From positions 456,861 to 520,860 of the forward strand of contig MU130702.1 of the NCBI GenBank assembly GCA_015039465.1: 64,000 bases of DNA. The letters run 5' to 3'. A model generated the notes under the pieces. The model saw only the letters and a program-made list of their open reading frames with translations, made no database searches and was not told where the DNA came from. This document shows positions 1 through 12,741 of the stretch, piece after piece; positions within the stretch are counted from its first letter, which is position 1; every line of letters starts with the position of its first letter. The DNA is from Phlegmacium glaucopus (Eukaryota; Basidiomycota; Agaricomycetes; Agaricales; Cortinariaceae). The translations under genes were made by a program, and so were the position numbers.

Positions 1-1829
1 CCCCCAACCTCCCGGATGATAATTATGAATCCCTAACCCGGCACTTACCGGGACACTGGAAGGTTGTGAATACCCATCTTCTTCACGTCCGCAAACCATG
101 AGATCCAAAAGACACCCGAGCACCTCCCGAAGAATATAAGCTTCCTTCCGCTTGTATCCAAGGCATGCATACAGACTAGCCATGTTTTCTAATACAGCAA
201 TTCGTTCTCTAGGACCCAAATGCAGTAACCAAGGACCATGAAGCTGAGTAAGGACAGATGATATTGACGAGCGTGTGATTCCTGTTGTCGAACTTAAGCG
301 CTCTAGATTCAACCAATTGTCTTTCCCATCTCGAGTCAGAGTTGGAGGTATACATGGTTTGGGTCCCGGCTGCAACATGGTCGTAAATGCAAGTGGTCCC
401 CACCCCTTTGCAGACCATACAGCAAACAAAAGATATGAATGCCGAAGGATGCAGCCACTGTAGAGAAAGGCGAGAAGGGAATGTATCTGCTCCCCATCGG
501 GGGCAGGAGTTCGAAGAAACAGAGCGGCAGCTTGCTGAAGTCGGTCACCAACATCTATCCAAGGTTCCTTGATGGCTGCTGTAGAATTATGCTAAAGCTG
601 TGATCAATGAAGAGCATAGTCCAGATTATAGAAAACGAACCAGTCCCTGACCACTGGACCATGCGTCTATAATGATTGCAGTTGCTATACCTTCCAGTGT
701 ACAAGCATGCCAAACAAGATCATAAGAATTTTTGAAGAGCTGGACAGCTTCATTGTACCTGCATTTAGCTGAAGCGCGTGCAATAACTATTTAAAGTTGT
801 ACACACCATATCATTGCATCCTCGATCCGACCCGCGAGTAGAAAGAAATCACCAAGCATCTTGTACAGCCGGCCATGCGAAGAGCTAGTACCAATAGTGC
901 TCAACCGCTTTTTGTGAGCCTGAACAGCTAAATTTGGCTGACGAACATTGGTCGTCGTTGTCGTCGTGTGACGCTTTACAGTCGGTGCAGCACTAAGGGT
1001 GAACGGCCTAGAGACGTCGGGTTGACTATTATGCGACGTTAACGTTGGCGGGGATTCATTTTTATAGAGAGAATTGAGTGGAGACGGCAAATCAGAGAGA
1101 GGGGGGAGCATAGGCATTAACGTTGAATTGAGATATTCATTGCCAAGAGGGCTCTCCAGCGCTTGTACCTTTCAAAAATATAAATGAGTGACCACATACT
1201 ACAAATAAAGTCTCGAACCAGCACTCCAAGCTCTGCAAGAATATGAGAGCAAAGAACTCCCAGTAATGTGCCAATATGCAATTTCCTGTTTGCTATGCTC
1301 GGAACAACAACAAGGCCTGGCATATTTTCACCAGGGTCGAAATTTGTTGTTCCCTCACTCCCTTCGAAAACGAAGCAATTCTTGACAAGGGGAAAAAGTC
1401 CTCCATGTGGAAAGATATCAGCCAGAGAAGCATTGAATTGACTATAGAGAGGCGCTAATGAGTCGCCCTGTATGGACTTTGCGATCCCTATAACCGCGAG
1501 GGGAAAGTGAGAGGGTCGAAGTAAAGAAAGCTGGGCGTGCGACTGAGGAGGTGGATGAGTAGGGAAACTGATATGCAGGTAGCCAGTGGACAATGGGTTA
1601 GGCAGAAATCGAGCAGCTGCATATCATGGATGAGAATAAGAAATGAATTCTGTGTCGGATTTCATATACCTTTTCCATCTTTTGTGTCAGCCGGAATCTC
1701 GCCCAACCTGATAGACTCGAAACTTCGTATTTCTGCCGCATAACTTTCAAAGGAGGCCTGAGATATCAAACCTACTGGAAGAAGCAAGACCCGAACATAT
1801 GCGAGCGATGCAAAAGAAAGGTTGTCCAT
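1..1829 (-). CDS. TRS120: TRAPP complex subunit Trs120 / TRAPPC9, N-terminal part (cut by left edge)
   Basis: Subunit of the TRAPP tethering complex, which acts as a Rab exchange factor at the Golgi (family knowledge). The ATG at 1829-1827 opens MDNLSFASLAYVRVLLLPVG, the expected Trs120 start. Exon 1 runs to 1670. A GTATAT donor and a CAG acceptor at 1617-1619 lead into the next exon (STGYLHISFPTHPPP, LLRPSHFPLAVIGIAK). Later exons give LESPLGNEYLNST, the family segment RLYKMLGDFFLLAGR near 830-900, and after another intron YNEAVQLFKNSYDLVWHA and the block AVWSAKGWGPLAFTTMLQ near 330-420. The frame is open to base 1, so the large C-terminal part lies outside the window. Alternative TRAPP subunits are unlikely because the whole N-terminal order fits Trs120. 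Exon borders are by eye. Confidence 0.9.
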
Positions 1830-1940
1830 GAACAGAGTTAATATCACTGCAGCAGTGCAGCTGCAAGAGCTCTGAGCTCCGCCCCGATGTCTGTCATACA
1901 CGGTTTTATTTAACCAAACACCACCATCAACTACACTCAA
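1830..1940. promoter_or_regulatory. Short divergent promoter between TRS120 and DPM2
   Basis: Only 111 bases separate the two outward-facing start codons, so both promoters and 5' leaders must lie here or overlap the coding starts. No clear TATA box is seen. A shared, bidirectional promoter is an inference from spacing. Confidence 0.5.
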
Positions 1941-2316
1941 ATGGCAAGCATTGCATTAACCCAATCCACAGGCCACATAATGACTGACCCTACATTCCAG
2001 GGCGGAAGTGATAAAGCTTTGGGCAGTGTCATGCTGCTGGCAGCGTCAACCGTATTTACATATTACACTTTCTGGGCGATTCTCTTGGTGAGCTCCAACC
2101 TCCAATTAACTTCGTTGTATGTTAACGATAGATACCTAGCCCTTTTTTGACACCTCAAACCCTATTCATGGTTGGTTCTTGCCTCGAGAATGGGCCGTAA
2201 GAATACCCGCATTCATCTTGGTCGTCGGGTTATCAGCAATCGGATTCTTCCTGGGTTCCACTGTCATGAAAGAGAATCGCAACAGGGCGCAACAGGCAAG
2301 ACTAAGGACAGCCTAG
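1941..2316 (+). CDS. DPM2: Dolichol-phosphate mannosyltransferase regulatory subunit DPM2
   Basis: Small ER membrane protein that stabilises the catalytic DPM1 subunit in synthesis of dolichol-phosphate mannose, the donor for N-glycans, O-mannosylation and GPI anchors. Two exons: 1941-2087 and 2140-2316, separated by a GTGAGC...TAG intron of 52 bases. The spliced product is 107 residues, close to the family size. It has two hydrophobic segments (LGSVMLLAASTVFTYYTFWA and RIPAFILVVGLSAIGFFLG) and between them the family signature PFFDTSNPIHGWFLPREWAV. The charged tail KENRNRAQQARLRTA is typical of cytosolic ends. It is read away from TRS120 and converges with the large gene downstream, leaving 80 bases. 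The frame closes exactly after splicing, so the model is firm. Confidence 0.93.
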
Positions 2317-2396
2317 AAAAGTTGTTAATTCAAAGCGTTTCAAGAATCCATTTCTATTTGACGGTTTCACAGTACGACATGAAATATAACAAGTCA

Positions 2397-5300
2397 CTAT
2401 GTTGTAGGGGGGCGCACATCTTTTCGGAATCGATCCCCCGTCATTTTACCATGATCTCGCTTGGTCTCAACCACCCGCAATTTTTCTGCAGCCATCAATT
2501 CCTTGACAATTTGGTCAAGAAGTACTCGGCTTGCCACCTCTGGAGCCGTTTCGGACATAAATCGGATGGCACGAACGACCTGCAGATATCAGAGTTAGAA
2601 GATGGTTAACTCGCTCTGGCGATAACGGACCTTGCTGGATGTCGAGTCCCCACGGTTGAGCGCTCTTAAACGATTTAAGATGGTTACATGTATTGAAGTG
2701 TCGAGTGCCAGAGGCGAACGCAGTGAACGCATGTACATGAAGATATCAGCTATTGATGTGGATACCAATGATATCAAGGTCTTTTCACCAGAAAATTAAT
2801 CAAGAAATTAACATCACAGCTTAAACCACTTCCACTTACAGGAGATAAACCAGCTTGTGCTTCCATCTCAAGTACATTCAGAAGGCTTTCCTGGGCCGAC
2901 CACAACTCATTCCAAACGGTAAAGATTTGTGTTTCTGCGCCGACTGCCAGAGGCGACAAAGATTGAACTAGCATTAACCACAATTTCATGGATATGTGAA
3001 GTTGATTTACGTCAGCCGTTGCCGTCTCCAAGGAAGGGATACCCGCTTGAACATATCCTCGTACGAGTGTTGAATAAACGTTTGTGAATGTCAGAAAATG
3101 AGAGTAAAGCATCAATCTCCACTCATCATGCACCTCTTGGAAGGACGCCAGGAGCAGTACATTCCAGGAACGGATTGCGCATGAATATTTCGACGGTTTC
3201 TAGAAATGAAATACAGAGTCAGTCACTATATTTCAACTCTTGAAATGGTGAAAGTGTACGTCTGAGGTGTGGTCGGCGAATTTCTGAAAGACGGCAGGGC
3301 TATTTTGGGCGGCTTGCAATACCAATTTTCCAGTTGCAATAGCCGCTCCAAAATCATTTTCGATTGGATCATCATACCAGGGGTGGTTTTGCAAAAAGCT
3401 GAATGCGTCATCTACTAAATTTGACAAAATATTTCTCTGCGCCAACGGAGGTGACATAGCCAATGGGCTGGTTGATATCAATACCTTTAAAACGTAAAAA
3501 AAAATCTGTCACTTCCGCGTCAACTGATTTAAGCATACCTCAATCAAGGTTTTGATTGTCGAGGGAGCCATCTTCGTTTTCATGCGAAGCCCATCCCCGA
3601 GAATGTCAAAAAGAACACTGACAACGTCAACGCCTCCCTGGATAGACTCCTGTGCCTTGGGACGGTGTGGAGTAGTTACTGATACCAACTCCCTCAAGCA
3701 GGAAGCATCAAGGTGCAGCCTATTCAATGCCACTCTAAGAACAATCTCAATATACGGCAACAGATCCTTGAATCGGTGGGTCAGCGAGGAAAAGATTTCA
3801 GTCTAATAAGAAGTATACTTTGCTGTTCCTTTTGTTGTTTCGTACAAGGATGACAGTGATGTAGATGAGTGGCGACGCATCTGCTCCATCGATGGTCCCA
3901 TCTGACATTCGGCGGACCAAATTTGTTAAGTGTTGCCCAGTAACTAGGACAGTGTCGGTCTTGTTAACAAGGGCACAGAATTTAAAACTCACAAATCATC
4001 ATATCGGTGCTATAGTGCTGGAAATGAACTATTTCGATAAATTTATGGATATTTACCAGGGCGGTTTGGAAAGAGGCTGAATCGCAGTCTACAGCACGTG
4101 AGAGGGTGTCTCGAAGTAAAATATCGCATAGAGAGTCCGACGCAAGGTGCGTCTCCTTTCCTGGCAGGGCTTGTTTTAAAACAACAAAAAAATCTCCTTT
4201 GAGCGATCTCTAGAAACCCCAAATTCATCAGCATCGAAGTACTAAGTGAATGCATACTAGACATACTTTCATAAGACCAAATAATAGTCCGTTGTTAGCA
4301 AATCTGTTGAAGTTAGAATGGAAATACATTTCATCAACAAACATACTAACGATTGCAGAGTATTTCCAATGAGAAGTTTGCCTTGTAAAACGAGTGAATC
4401 TTGACTATTTTGACTTTGTGAAGCTATTTCAACTGCTACAAGTTCCAGAATGTCACTATGCAGCATATTAGCTCCGCATGCAATCTATGAAAAAGAACAT
4501 ACAAAATAGTAGTCCCAAAGAAGCTGTGCCACTTTTTGATAGAGACTTGCGCGATAGACAATGAAAGCTGCCGAAGCTCGTAACTAATATCTCGGGGCAA
4601 TAGTTCAATTGTTCGTAACACAGACCGACGCAGAGACGGTTGTAGGTACTGAAGCAGTTTGTCTTCAAAGTCATATTTGTGAACAAGAATGTATAGAGTT
4701 TCAAGGAGGGATTTCAGCGTCAGGACTGGAAGACATGTCAGATCTGGGAGATTGCTGATCATAGAAAGACAAGGATCAATGAAGATAGTTCCTATAAGAA
4801 CACGGGAAGTTTTCTCCTCTTGTTCTTCATTGAGTCCCAAAGCCACATGAGGCAAGTCCACAAAGTAAGCTGCATCCATGACATGGACCAATTCTTCGAT
4901 ACACGAGAAGGCGGATCCAGGAACATCAGTGATGTTACCAAAATCCACACGAAACGAGTGTCCATTTTGTGCTGGTGTTATAGAGACCTCGGTGAAGCCA
5001 GTGATTTTAAGATACTGAAAGTGAAGTTTCATAAGTGAAAACCCATCGATCTCAATGCCGTCGGCCATCAGCTGAAGGCTCAACAACAAGATTGAAACCT
5101 AGAAAATTTCAGAAGACACATTCATCATCTAAATAAGGACATACTCGGAGGAGAGTCGTTTCGGGATCTGGTGCACCATAAGCCGTGTCATGCTTATATA
5201 AAGTCAGCATCCTTGACATTGAGAAATAGACGACACTTACTCTACCAATGGAGGAATGGATGCGCAAGTCGCCACCACCATGAGGTACATCGTCGTATTC

Positions 5301-8300
5301 CATGAAGGTCTCAACAATAACATCCCAGGACAGAACTGAGAATAAGTAACTATCAGATATTACTTAAAATATAAGTTATTCTTCAAATTACCTTTCCAAC
5401 TAGAAAAGTGAGGATGAAGCTGGATCAAGAAACTGATGAGTCGAACGCGCTCTGCGATCGGCGCTTTTGACAGAGACTCGTTCCAGCACTGTGATATAAT
5501 CTCCAGATGGGCTGGTAGCAAAGCGGCTGACGAAGATTGCACTGCCAATCGAACCTCTTCCTAAAATATCGTTGAGGTTATGAGCGCTAGAACTGACGAT
5601 CGCCCTACCGTGGGATCTGCCCACAGGGCGGTGAAATAATAATAGAATATTTCGATGACACTTGAGCGCCATTGTCGTCCTTCGACGTTAAACGCCGGGC
5701 TCGTAACATCCGAAATCATCCGAAACAATCGTTTAACTGCTGATAACCTTGGATATAGCTCAGATCACAGCTCGCGTGAACGTAGAATGAGCACAAACCG
5801 CTGCTGGGAGGGACTTTTAAGGTAATTGAAACAAGAGACTAGGATGTCCTGGAACGGATTGGAGTCTACAATTAGATTTCGTAGTAGCAGATTCGTCCGG
5901 ACAATGTTGATATCTTCCCGTTGAACGCCATAGGAGATCCAGATGCTGAATATACCCTGTAAAAATGATAAAGGTAAGAATTTCATAAAACGTACCATGA
6001 AGTTAAGACCTTTCCATTTCGTAGGATGAAATTATCTGCTTCAAACACTTCTAAGAAAGGCGATTCCGTCAAAAACATGTTGAGAAATTTAGCCGTAAGG
6101 CAGGAAATGTCTTCGACATCACTTCCCAGGTAAAGCTCTAAGGAAACCATAATTCTGGCATCAATGATTATTGGGTCCATTGCGAAAGATCTCTGGACTG
6201 ATAGCTTTCGTCTGAAACCTTGTTTGTCAGGAGAACACGGTTGAACAATACCTGTAGTCACGTACCGAGAAGGTAGCTGTTGTACTTCTGTAACTGCTAT
6301 TATACCAGCATCTTTGATACTGGTCTTTCCACAACCATAAAGTCGCAAACAGGCTGCAAGGGAATGACGAATCATAGATAGCCTTCAATTACAAGGATGA
6401 GCATCCATCTACAACGAAGCGGAGCCTACATACGCGACTGAAGAGCCTATCCCCGACAACAAGCGTTCCAAGACCTGGTTTGCAAGTCGGGAATGCAACA
6501 TAGCTATGAGACTTTGAAGTTCTTGCCTGCCAATCGATGTTTGCCATAAACATAGTAAGATCGATTTCAACAAACTGTTTGCATTGTCCAGAGAATTGGG
6601 TCCGTTAAAATTGATCAATTTCGAAATTTGCACAAAGAAAGCCGTTGGAATGTTGGCACCAGATTTCACCAGCATGGAGAGGTAGAGTAGACTTCGCGAT
6701 AGGCCATCTTCAGATTGAGTTGCAAGACTCAAAATTGCATGTAAAGGGTCTATAAGGGAGGAACGAGGTTTGTCGGAAGTCGACAAGGTGAGATCTATGC
6801 TACTGCTAAGGCGTTGAGAGCTGTCACTCTCATTGACAAAGAACCGTTGCAATGATGGAATCAACTAATCAAATGGAGTACAGGTGTCAGAAATTGAGAT
6901 CTTCACATAAAACCGTGCTGACCTGTTCCAACTGGGATGCAAGTTCCATCCAGCGAATGAATACAAAGTCAAAGACGCTGAATATCACGGAGGTATGACA
7001 CAATTTTATAATCGACCGGAGAAGGCTCTCGCAATGCCTTGAAAACTGTGTCGAAGCTGATCAATTATATGGACTCGATGAAAAAGAAATTATTGAAAAC
7101 CTTGGTATTTCTGGTCGTGTTACTGGTGTATTCCTCACTGGCCCCAGCGTTTTGGTCGGCAGTGACTTCAGAGCATGTGTCAAAGACAACCTGTCCATAC
7201 AATACAGAATCGAGTTCGTGGAGTTCTAATAGCCATGGCGCCGCAAATCTAGAGCGTAGTGAGTGCCTAGCTGTGACATAATCACCTCCATTACTAGAAA
7301 GACTTGTTGCACTGGGACGAAAGTCGGGTAACGATGGCCATGGAAGGATGTCCGTGTCCGACCGTACACCGGGTAGCTGCTTTTTTCTAGCTACAAATTC
7401 ACGCAGAACGGTGGCCAAGTCATCGTCCTGGGGACCTTCAACTTATGCAATATAAAATGGAGGAGAAGCCTACTTCTTTCAGAATCCAACTCAAAACCCG
7501 CCCAGCTAGCCGTTTGAGCCCATATTCCGATGCCAGACGGTTCGGCCACAGTCGCCTTGTTAGCAGTAGAAACCCAAATTCGTTTGAAGATAGATCCAGA
7601 TCAGTCAAACAAGCCTCGACAGAAGACACAAGGAATTCGACATTCATGGAAATGTCAAGGCCGAAGGGTAAAGGAAAGATGCATCTGACTTCCTTCTCGA
7701 GGTCATCGAACGGCCTGAGCTTACGATCCACCCTTTCAAAGAAAGAGAGATGGTGGAGGTGATCTAGAATAAACTTTGCAGCATGATTCGATTGTACGGC
7801 AAAATCAGTTCTGAGGACATCTCGCATGTGTGAAAAGGAGATGGATTCGTAAGAATAGGCAGCGGCGTGATCATCGGCGTTGATGGTTTGGTTAATATTC
7901 ATGAATTCGGAGGCCGTGTGGGTGTTTTGTCCTTGAGGAAGAGACATTTTGAGGTTTGAAGAAATATATTCCAAGTAAGACCACTCATGCACCAACGAAT
8001 TGTCGATCCTACGAACAATGTTGTCCTGTAGGAACTGTTGTGTCAAAGGAGAGCAGGAGAGCTTATTCGAATCTAGAAGTTGATCGCACCAGTTTATGAA
8101 CTGGGAAAGCTCGAATTCGGCGACTTTATGACTTGGATTGTATAGTGTGTCAGTCCCGCTCTCGGCAACGATGATGGACCCCATAGCTATGCCGCTAGTG
8201 AGTAACTGTAGTTGAGTGCGAAAGACAGCGTGGTATATGGATATTTCTTCACGGCTACAGCTGCTGAGCTGATCTTGAGTGAGACGGAGAACAGGAGAAA

Positions 8301-10403
8301 AATGGGAAAGACATGAATTTCGCAAATCCTCCCAGCTAATAGTCATGTGCATTGAGGTGAAAATGACAGTCTCACATGGGTGTAAATGCCCAAGGGAGGC
8401 CAGGCAACCGAAATGAATGGAGATCGAGCACGAGCGACATCCCAAGCCCTGTGCTACGCAACCCCAGAGTGGTTTTTGGCATGCATAGCACAAACATAAA
8501 GTGAACCAATGTACTATTCTGAAATCGTGTCTTTCGGAGATCGCGGTATGGCCGGCAGGCGTGTCGGTTCCAAGGTCAGAGAATCGGTACATGGCAAGTC
8601 GTTGAACCGTGGGATCTGCGGCTACGGAGTACTGGATTTGATAATTGCCTTCTGGATAATCATAACAGTCGAAATGAACGGCACACATGCAGAAAGGGCA
8701 TATTAACCCGAAGCCACGCAGGGGATTCGTGCACGAACGACAGTTCATGTGGGACATGACATTGAGGTGAAGCCGGGCCTCATTGAAGTTGAAATGCCAG
8801 GGCACAAATTGGTGTGCATGTGAATACTGGGAGAGTTGGACGTGGGGTTGCAGTGGCGCACAGAAGGGACTACTAATGGAGGTGTGTCCAGCAGCCTTTG
8901 GCCAGAATTTAGCCATAAATGAGATGGCGAGTCGTCTCGACTTCGGACCATGATAGGCAATGACTTCGAGTAAATCATTGTAAGTATCGATTTTTGAGGT
9001 TGAAATCGTCGCAAGGAGGCTGTCTAAACGAAGAACAGTTTCAGAACTTTGATCAGACTCTCGATTGGTCTCTATTGAGTCCAGAATACCGCTCAAAAGT
9101 GGAGGCACAAGGAAAGCAAGATAGTAAATATGGGGCGATTGATGAGGGTGATTGCTTGACTGAATTCCGCCGTGCATGGAGGAACTGGATAGAGGCCTGT
9201 TGTGCTTTTGTGCTACCTCGCCTTCCAGGAATACCTCATTAATCTGGATAGACACTGTTGCTCCCTCATACTGGTCAACAGAATTGAAAAGTTCCACATC
9301 TAATCATGAAATATTCTAATTAGAGTATAGTCCGACGGTTTACAAGCATAGTTCGCTCACTGCTTCCTTCCGAAAGAGAGAGGCCTTGCAACCGTCCTAG
9401 ATCCTGAAGTACAAGCCTCACAATACTCGTTTCAAAAAAATACAACAGCCGAATATGCATCTGTGGGGGAAATGTGGAAAACGCCGGAATCATTGCGAAT
9501 GCAATGTGGGAGATGATTCGGGGGTCATGACGGTGGAAATGTATGAGAAATTGAGCAATATTGAGAGTCAAGATCTGTAAGGCATTTGGGGGTCGCGAAG
9601 GACGAGGTAATGCTATTTTATATCTGCAATCCTCCGTGATAACAGATGCTAGAATAGACACACACAAGAACAGTAACTCAGGAACGTGGACATCATCTTT
9701 AAACTGTAACAAAGAACGAGAGCGCTTTCCCCCAGAACGAAAGCTATTCCGCGATCGACGAAATGTCGAGAACTTCGGATTTGTATCGTCCATGCTGTCT
9801 TGGAATTGAATTCTGAAAGGCGTTCAGTGAGTGAGTATGATGAAAAGAAGCAGCGAACCCATCATCAAAGATTTTCCATCCCTGTGCAATCGACATTGTC
9901 AACACGTCTTTGAGTTGTACCATGAGATCGAAAGTCTCATCCGTAGAGAAGTCGCGGTTTTCTTCGTCATCTGAATCGTTTTGAATGCCGGCGCGTTTAT
10001 CAGGCATGAGCTTCGCGAAATCCTTCAGTGTTCCTGTGACCATGCCGAATCCTCGTACATTCGTATCGTTGTTCCCGTTCCACACCATATCCTTTACTGG
10101 AGGTGGTTTCTTGCGGTGAGCGAGTTGGCGTAAGACGTGCGAGAGGAGCTTCCGAGACTCATTTCGCGCACGTAGATTAGTCGGTATAGGTTGGGGGTGA
10201 TAAGTCGACGAAGGTTCATCTGCAATCGGTGAGGCCGAGAGACGAACTGACGGAATTTGAAGGCCCAGTCCACTAAGTTTAGCCGGGAATGCACGTAGGG
10301 GACTAGCCTCCAGATAGTCGTCGTCAAACGAGTGCGCTTCTCGTGCAACACTTGTATCGATTCTAGAAAGAAGACCACGACCCAAAGTATCGGCAGAACT
10401 CAT
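2397..10403 (-). CDS. Very large armadillo/HEAT-like protein with two C1-like zinc clusters, probable fungal UNC80-like protein
   Basis: About 8 kb, many short introns, estimated at well over 2,000 residues. The start is the ATG at 10403-10401 (MSSADTLGRGLL). The last exons give SLVSTSIADIFMYMRSLRSPL, RLRALNRGDSTSSK and, after an intron, a charged end DRFRKDVRPLQH with stop at 2399-2397. The largest uninterrupted piece (7438-9297) holds two Cys/His clusters: CRSC...CPFC....HFDC near 8660-8742, and H..C..C...CRSC....HFGC.......C near 8374-8511, which has the spacing of a C1 (phorbol ester/DAG-type) zinc finger. The rest looks alpha-helical and repeat-like with no catalytic motif. I associate this architecture with fungal members of the UNC80 family (in animals a partner of the NALCN channel, related to fungal Cch1). 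That identification is from memory and is the weakest part; the gene itself is clear. Alternative: another giant HEAT-repeat scaffold. Confidence 0.6.
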
Positions 10404-10597
10404 TGGTGACCTTGGAGGTCAAGATGAGGCGACGAAAGGCTTTGCAAAACAAGAGTTGGACAAACAAACCAATTGCAGCTTCTCGTCTCTGCATACAATG
10501 TAAATAGGTTGGTTGCCTGAGAAATGCAATGTATTCCTGAGGTGCTCCGGATATAAAAGGGGACCCCAAGTCGGCCTTCTCCGCTACACCTTAACTA
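10404..10597. promoter_or_regulatory. Divergent promoter with TATA-like box
   Basis: These 194 bases separate the starts of the large minus-strand gene and the DUF4211 gene. A TATAAAAGG sequence begins at 10552, about 45 bases before the DUF4211 start codon, correctly placed for a TATA box if the leader is short. No comparable box is seen for the leftward gene. Confidence 0.45.
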
Positions 10598-12332
10598 ATG
10601 CCACTCAAGAAATCCAAAACCCGCAACCTTAGGCAAACTACTCTATTTCGTAGCTTCATTGACATGTCACCTCCAAAAACTCCAGGCCCATCTTCCACTA
10701 TTTCAAGGTCAAAAATGGACGCGATAGAATCCTCTTCATCTGATGAACGTCAAGTCCGCGAAACACGTCTCCTTCCAAAAAAGACACTCTCTAACATTCC
10801 AGCAACTCATCTTGATGCTCCAAGCGATGCTGAAAGTTATGTACAACCTTTACGCACTTCATTGAAGAGACGGCGAATATTGGTCACGGGTGATAGTTCC
10901 GATGAACAGGACAAGATCTCGGTAGGGAAAAGGCCTTCGCCTTCGCCAGCTGAAGAGGGTTCGTACATGAATGAATATTCTCCTTCAAAAAGAGGCAGAC
11001 GACTTGTCCACCATCGCGAGACAAAGAAACATCGGCTTGCTTCGGATGAAGGAGAGAATCTCGCGGATGAAGTGGATGAAGAACGTTTGTGAACTTGGCT
11101 CAGGACATCGATTCGCCTTCACACTTTCTATCCTTTGCAGGAATGTTGGATTCCAGGCTCCGCACTCGCGATAAAAAATCTGTCTTTCAGAAGAACCTGG
11201 AGAAGCTGAAAAGTTTGCGGTTTCCCCCCCGTACCTTTTGAATAAATCGCTCATGCACACAGGACGGAAGTTGAAGATGGACAAAGAATCCGACAGCGAC
11301 CAGCAAGAGAGCGAGGAACATGAGTCCGACTTTAAACCCTTCAGAGGCGCAAAACCTTCTACTGATTATAACAGTCTTTCCAATGACGAACAATCAGATT
11401 CTGAGCAATCTTCTTTATTTATTATCGACGACGACGATGAGGTTCAATTGCCACCGCAGTTTAGCATGCAGACATATGGAGATCTCTCCTACCAGTTCAA
11501 GAAGATTTTTCAACTTTTTGTCCATCTTGCTGTTCAGTCACCTGAAGATCGTTTCGCTTTTATGGGACAACAGATGCAAGGTCATTCTTCTTTTCTAATG
11601 TTGTGTTCTGTTCTTAAGTTTATCAAAAACAACACAGATGAATATTTCGCCGTTCCTTTGTTGATGACCCGAAGAAAAGTATCTGGCCTGAGAGATTCGT
11701 TGGTATCTTCCTCTGTCTGGCGACCTGAGTTCAAGAAGGCCTTGGAGGATTACCCTGATTTCGAATTGACCGCTCTTGATTTTACTGTTCCTTCTTGCGA
11801 CGCTTGTCACATGGGGGGAAGGATGTCCTCACTTGTAGGGCGTGTCGGGGGTTCTCTGTACAACGCTGGTGGATTTGAATCGGTATGTCCACTCTCACAT
11901 TGTTAGGACTTTGGTAAAAGTAAGAAGAATTTATTTGAGTGTATTTCAGAAAGTTTCTAAACACGAAACGAACAACAAGGAATTCCATCTCGGTCGCTTT
12001 TGCGCAAGGCGCGGCCGCCTCTTTCATCAATTCTCACATTGGGAGGTAAGAGTGGCTCTCCGTACATAATCAACATTTCTGATTCTTAGCAGCACTCTCT
12101 TTTTCAATCTATTGTGCGGGAGCTAGACGAGCTCCGTCACAATTCTTCTAACCATGGTTTCCACCGTATTGCTTACCCAGGTGGTAGAGACCCACCAAAG
12201 GACCTCCAGGATGCAGACGGATTATGCGATTGGTTTGATGAGCGAAAGCACATTGAAATGGAATGGCATAAGATGAAAGAGATGATGGAGAATGCAAGGC
12301 ATTTGGAGATCAATGCCAAAAACATGGAGTGA
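10598..12332 (+). CDS. DUF4211 domain protein (CCDC82-like nuclear protein)
   Basis: Unknown molecular function; the family is widespread in fungi and related to animal CCDC82. Five exons were reconstructed: 10598-11084, 11141-11212, 11263-11882, 11950-12045 and 12090-12332. They sum to 505 codons with all phases consistent. The N-terminal half is low-complexity, basic and serine/aspartate-rich with nuclear-localisation-like stretches (KRRRIL, PSKRGRR). The C-terminal half is the DUF4211 domain: LPPQFSMQTYGDLSYQFK, a CDACHMGGRMSSLVGR motif that may bind metal, GRFCARRGRLFHQFSHWE and an acidic helical end. Intron 1 uses a GTTTGT donor and intron 2 a GTTTGC donor, both weaker than usual. The neighbour on the left is divergent, and the kinase-like gene follows on the same strand. 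Confidence 0.85.
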
Positions 12333-12741
12333 GGGGTTGAAGGAAATTCTTCCCTTATGGGTGCGCCCACGTGGCAAGGTAACGAGAGCAACAATCTAAA
12401 ACGGGTCTCTAAATCTCACCTGTTTTGTTACCCTGAGAATCATTATCTATAAGAGCTTTTCAAGGTCAAAACCGCCGATGGTTCAACTGTATCGGGCAGA
12501 TCTTTCATTAAGCACTCGAGTTACTCAACGTCTGAATCCCAAAATGCGATTTTCGCTTTTTCTTCTGCCTCCTTAAGGCTATACGTTCGTGCAGCGTTAT
12601 CCCACTTCGTTGACCTGCTCGTCCCTATCCTTCTTCAACCCCCACCTCACCAGCGCTCAGGAATGCTAAGGTGCTAGCCCTGCCTCCATAACAGTTACCT
12701 TGCTTCCCTGTTCTCTTGCTGCTTTGCATCACTTTTCTGAT
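12333..12741. other. Intergenic stretch between DUF4211 and kinase-like genes
   Basis: 409 bases with no supported gene. It must hold the 3' end of the DUF4211 gene and the promoter of the kinase-like gene. A TATAAG-like sequence lies near 12449, too far from the start at 12742 to assign. The reading frame is open upstream of 12742 only from a TTG at 12700, so the ATG at 12742 was preferred. Confidence 0.5.

Noticed and set aside
2172..2609. 145-residue plus-strand ORF
   Set aside because: Starts inside the second DPM2 exon in a different frame and runs into the antisense of the UNC80-like gene's last exons.
7445..7762. 105-residue plus-strand ORF
   Set aside because: Antisense shadow of the large UNC80-like coding exon; lysine/arginine-rich composition reflects the other strand.
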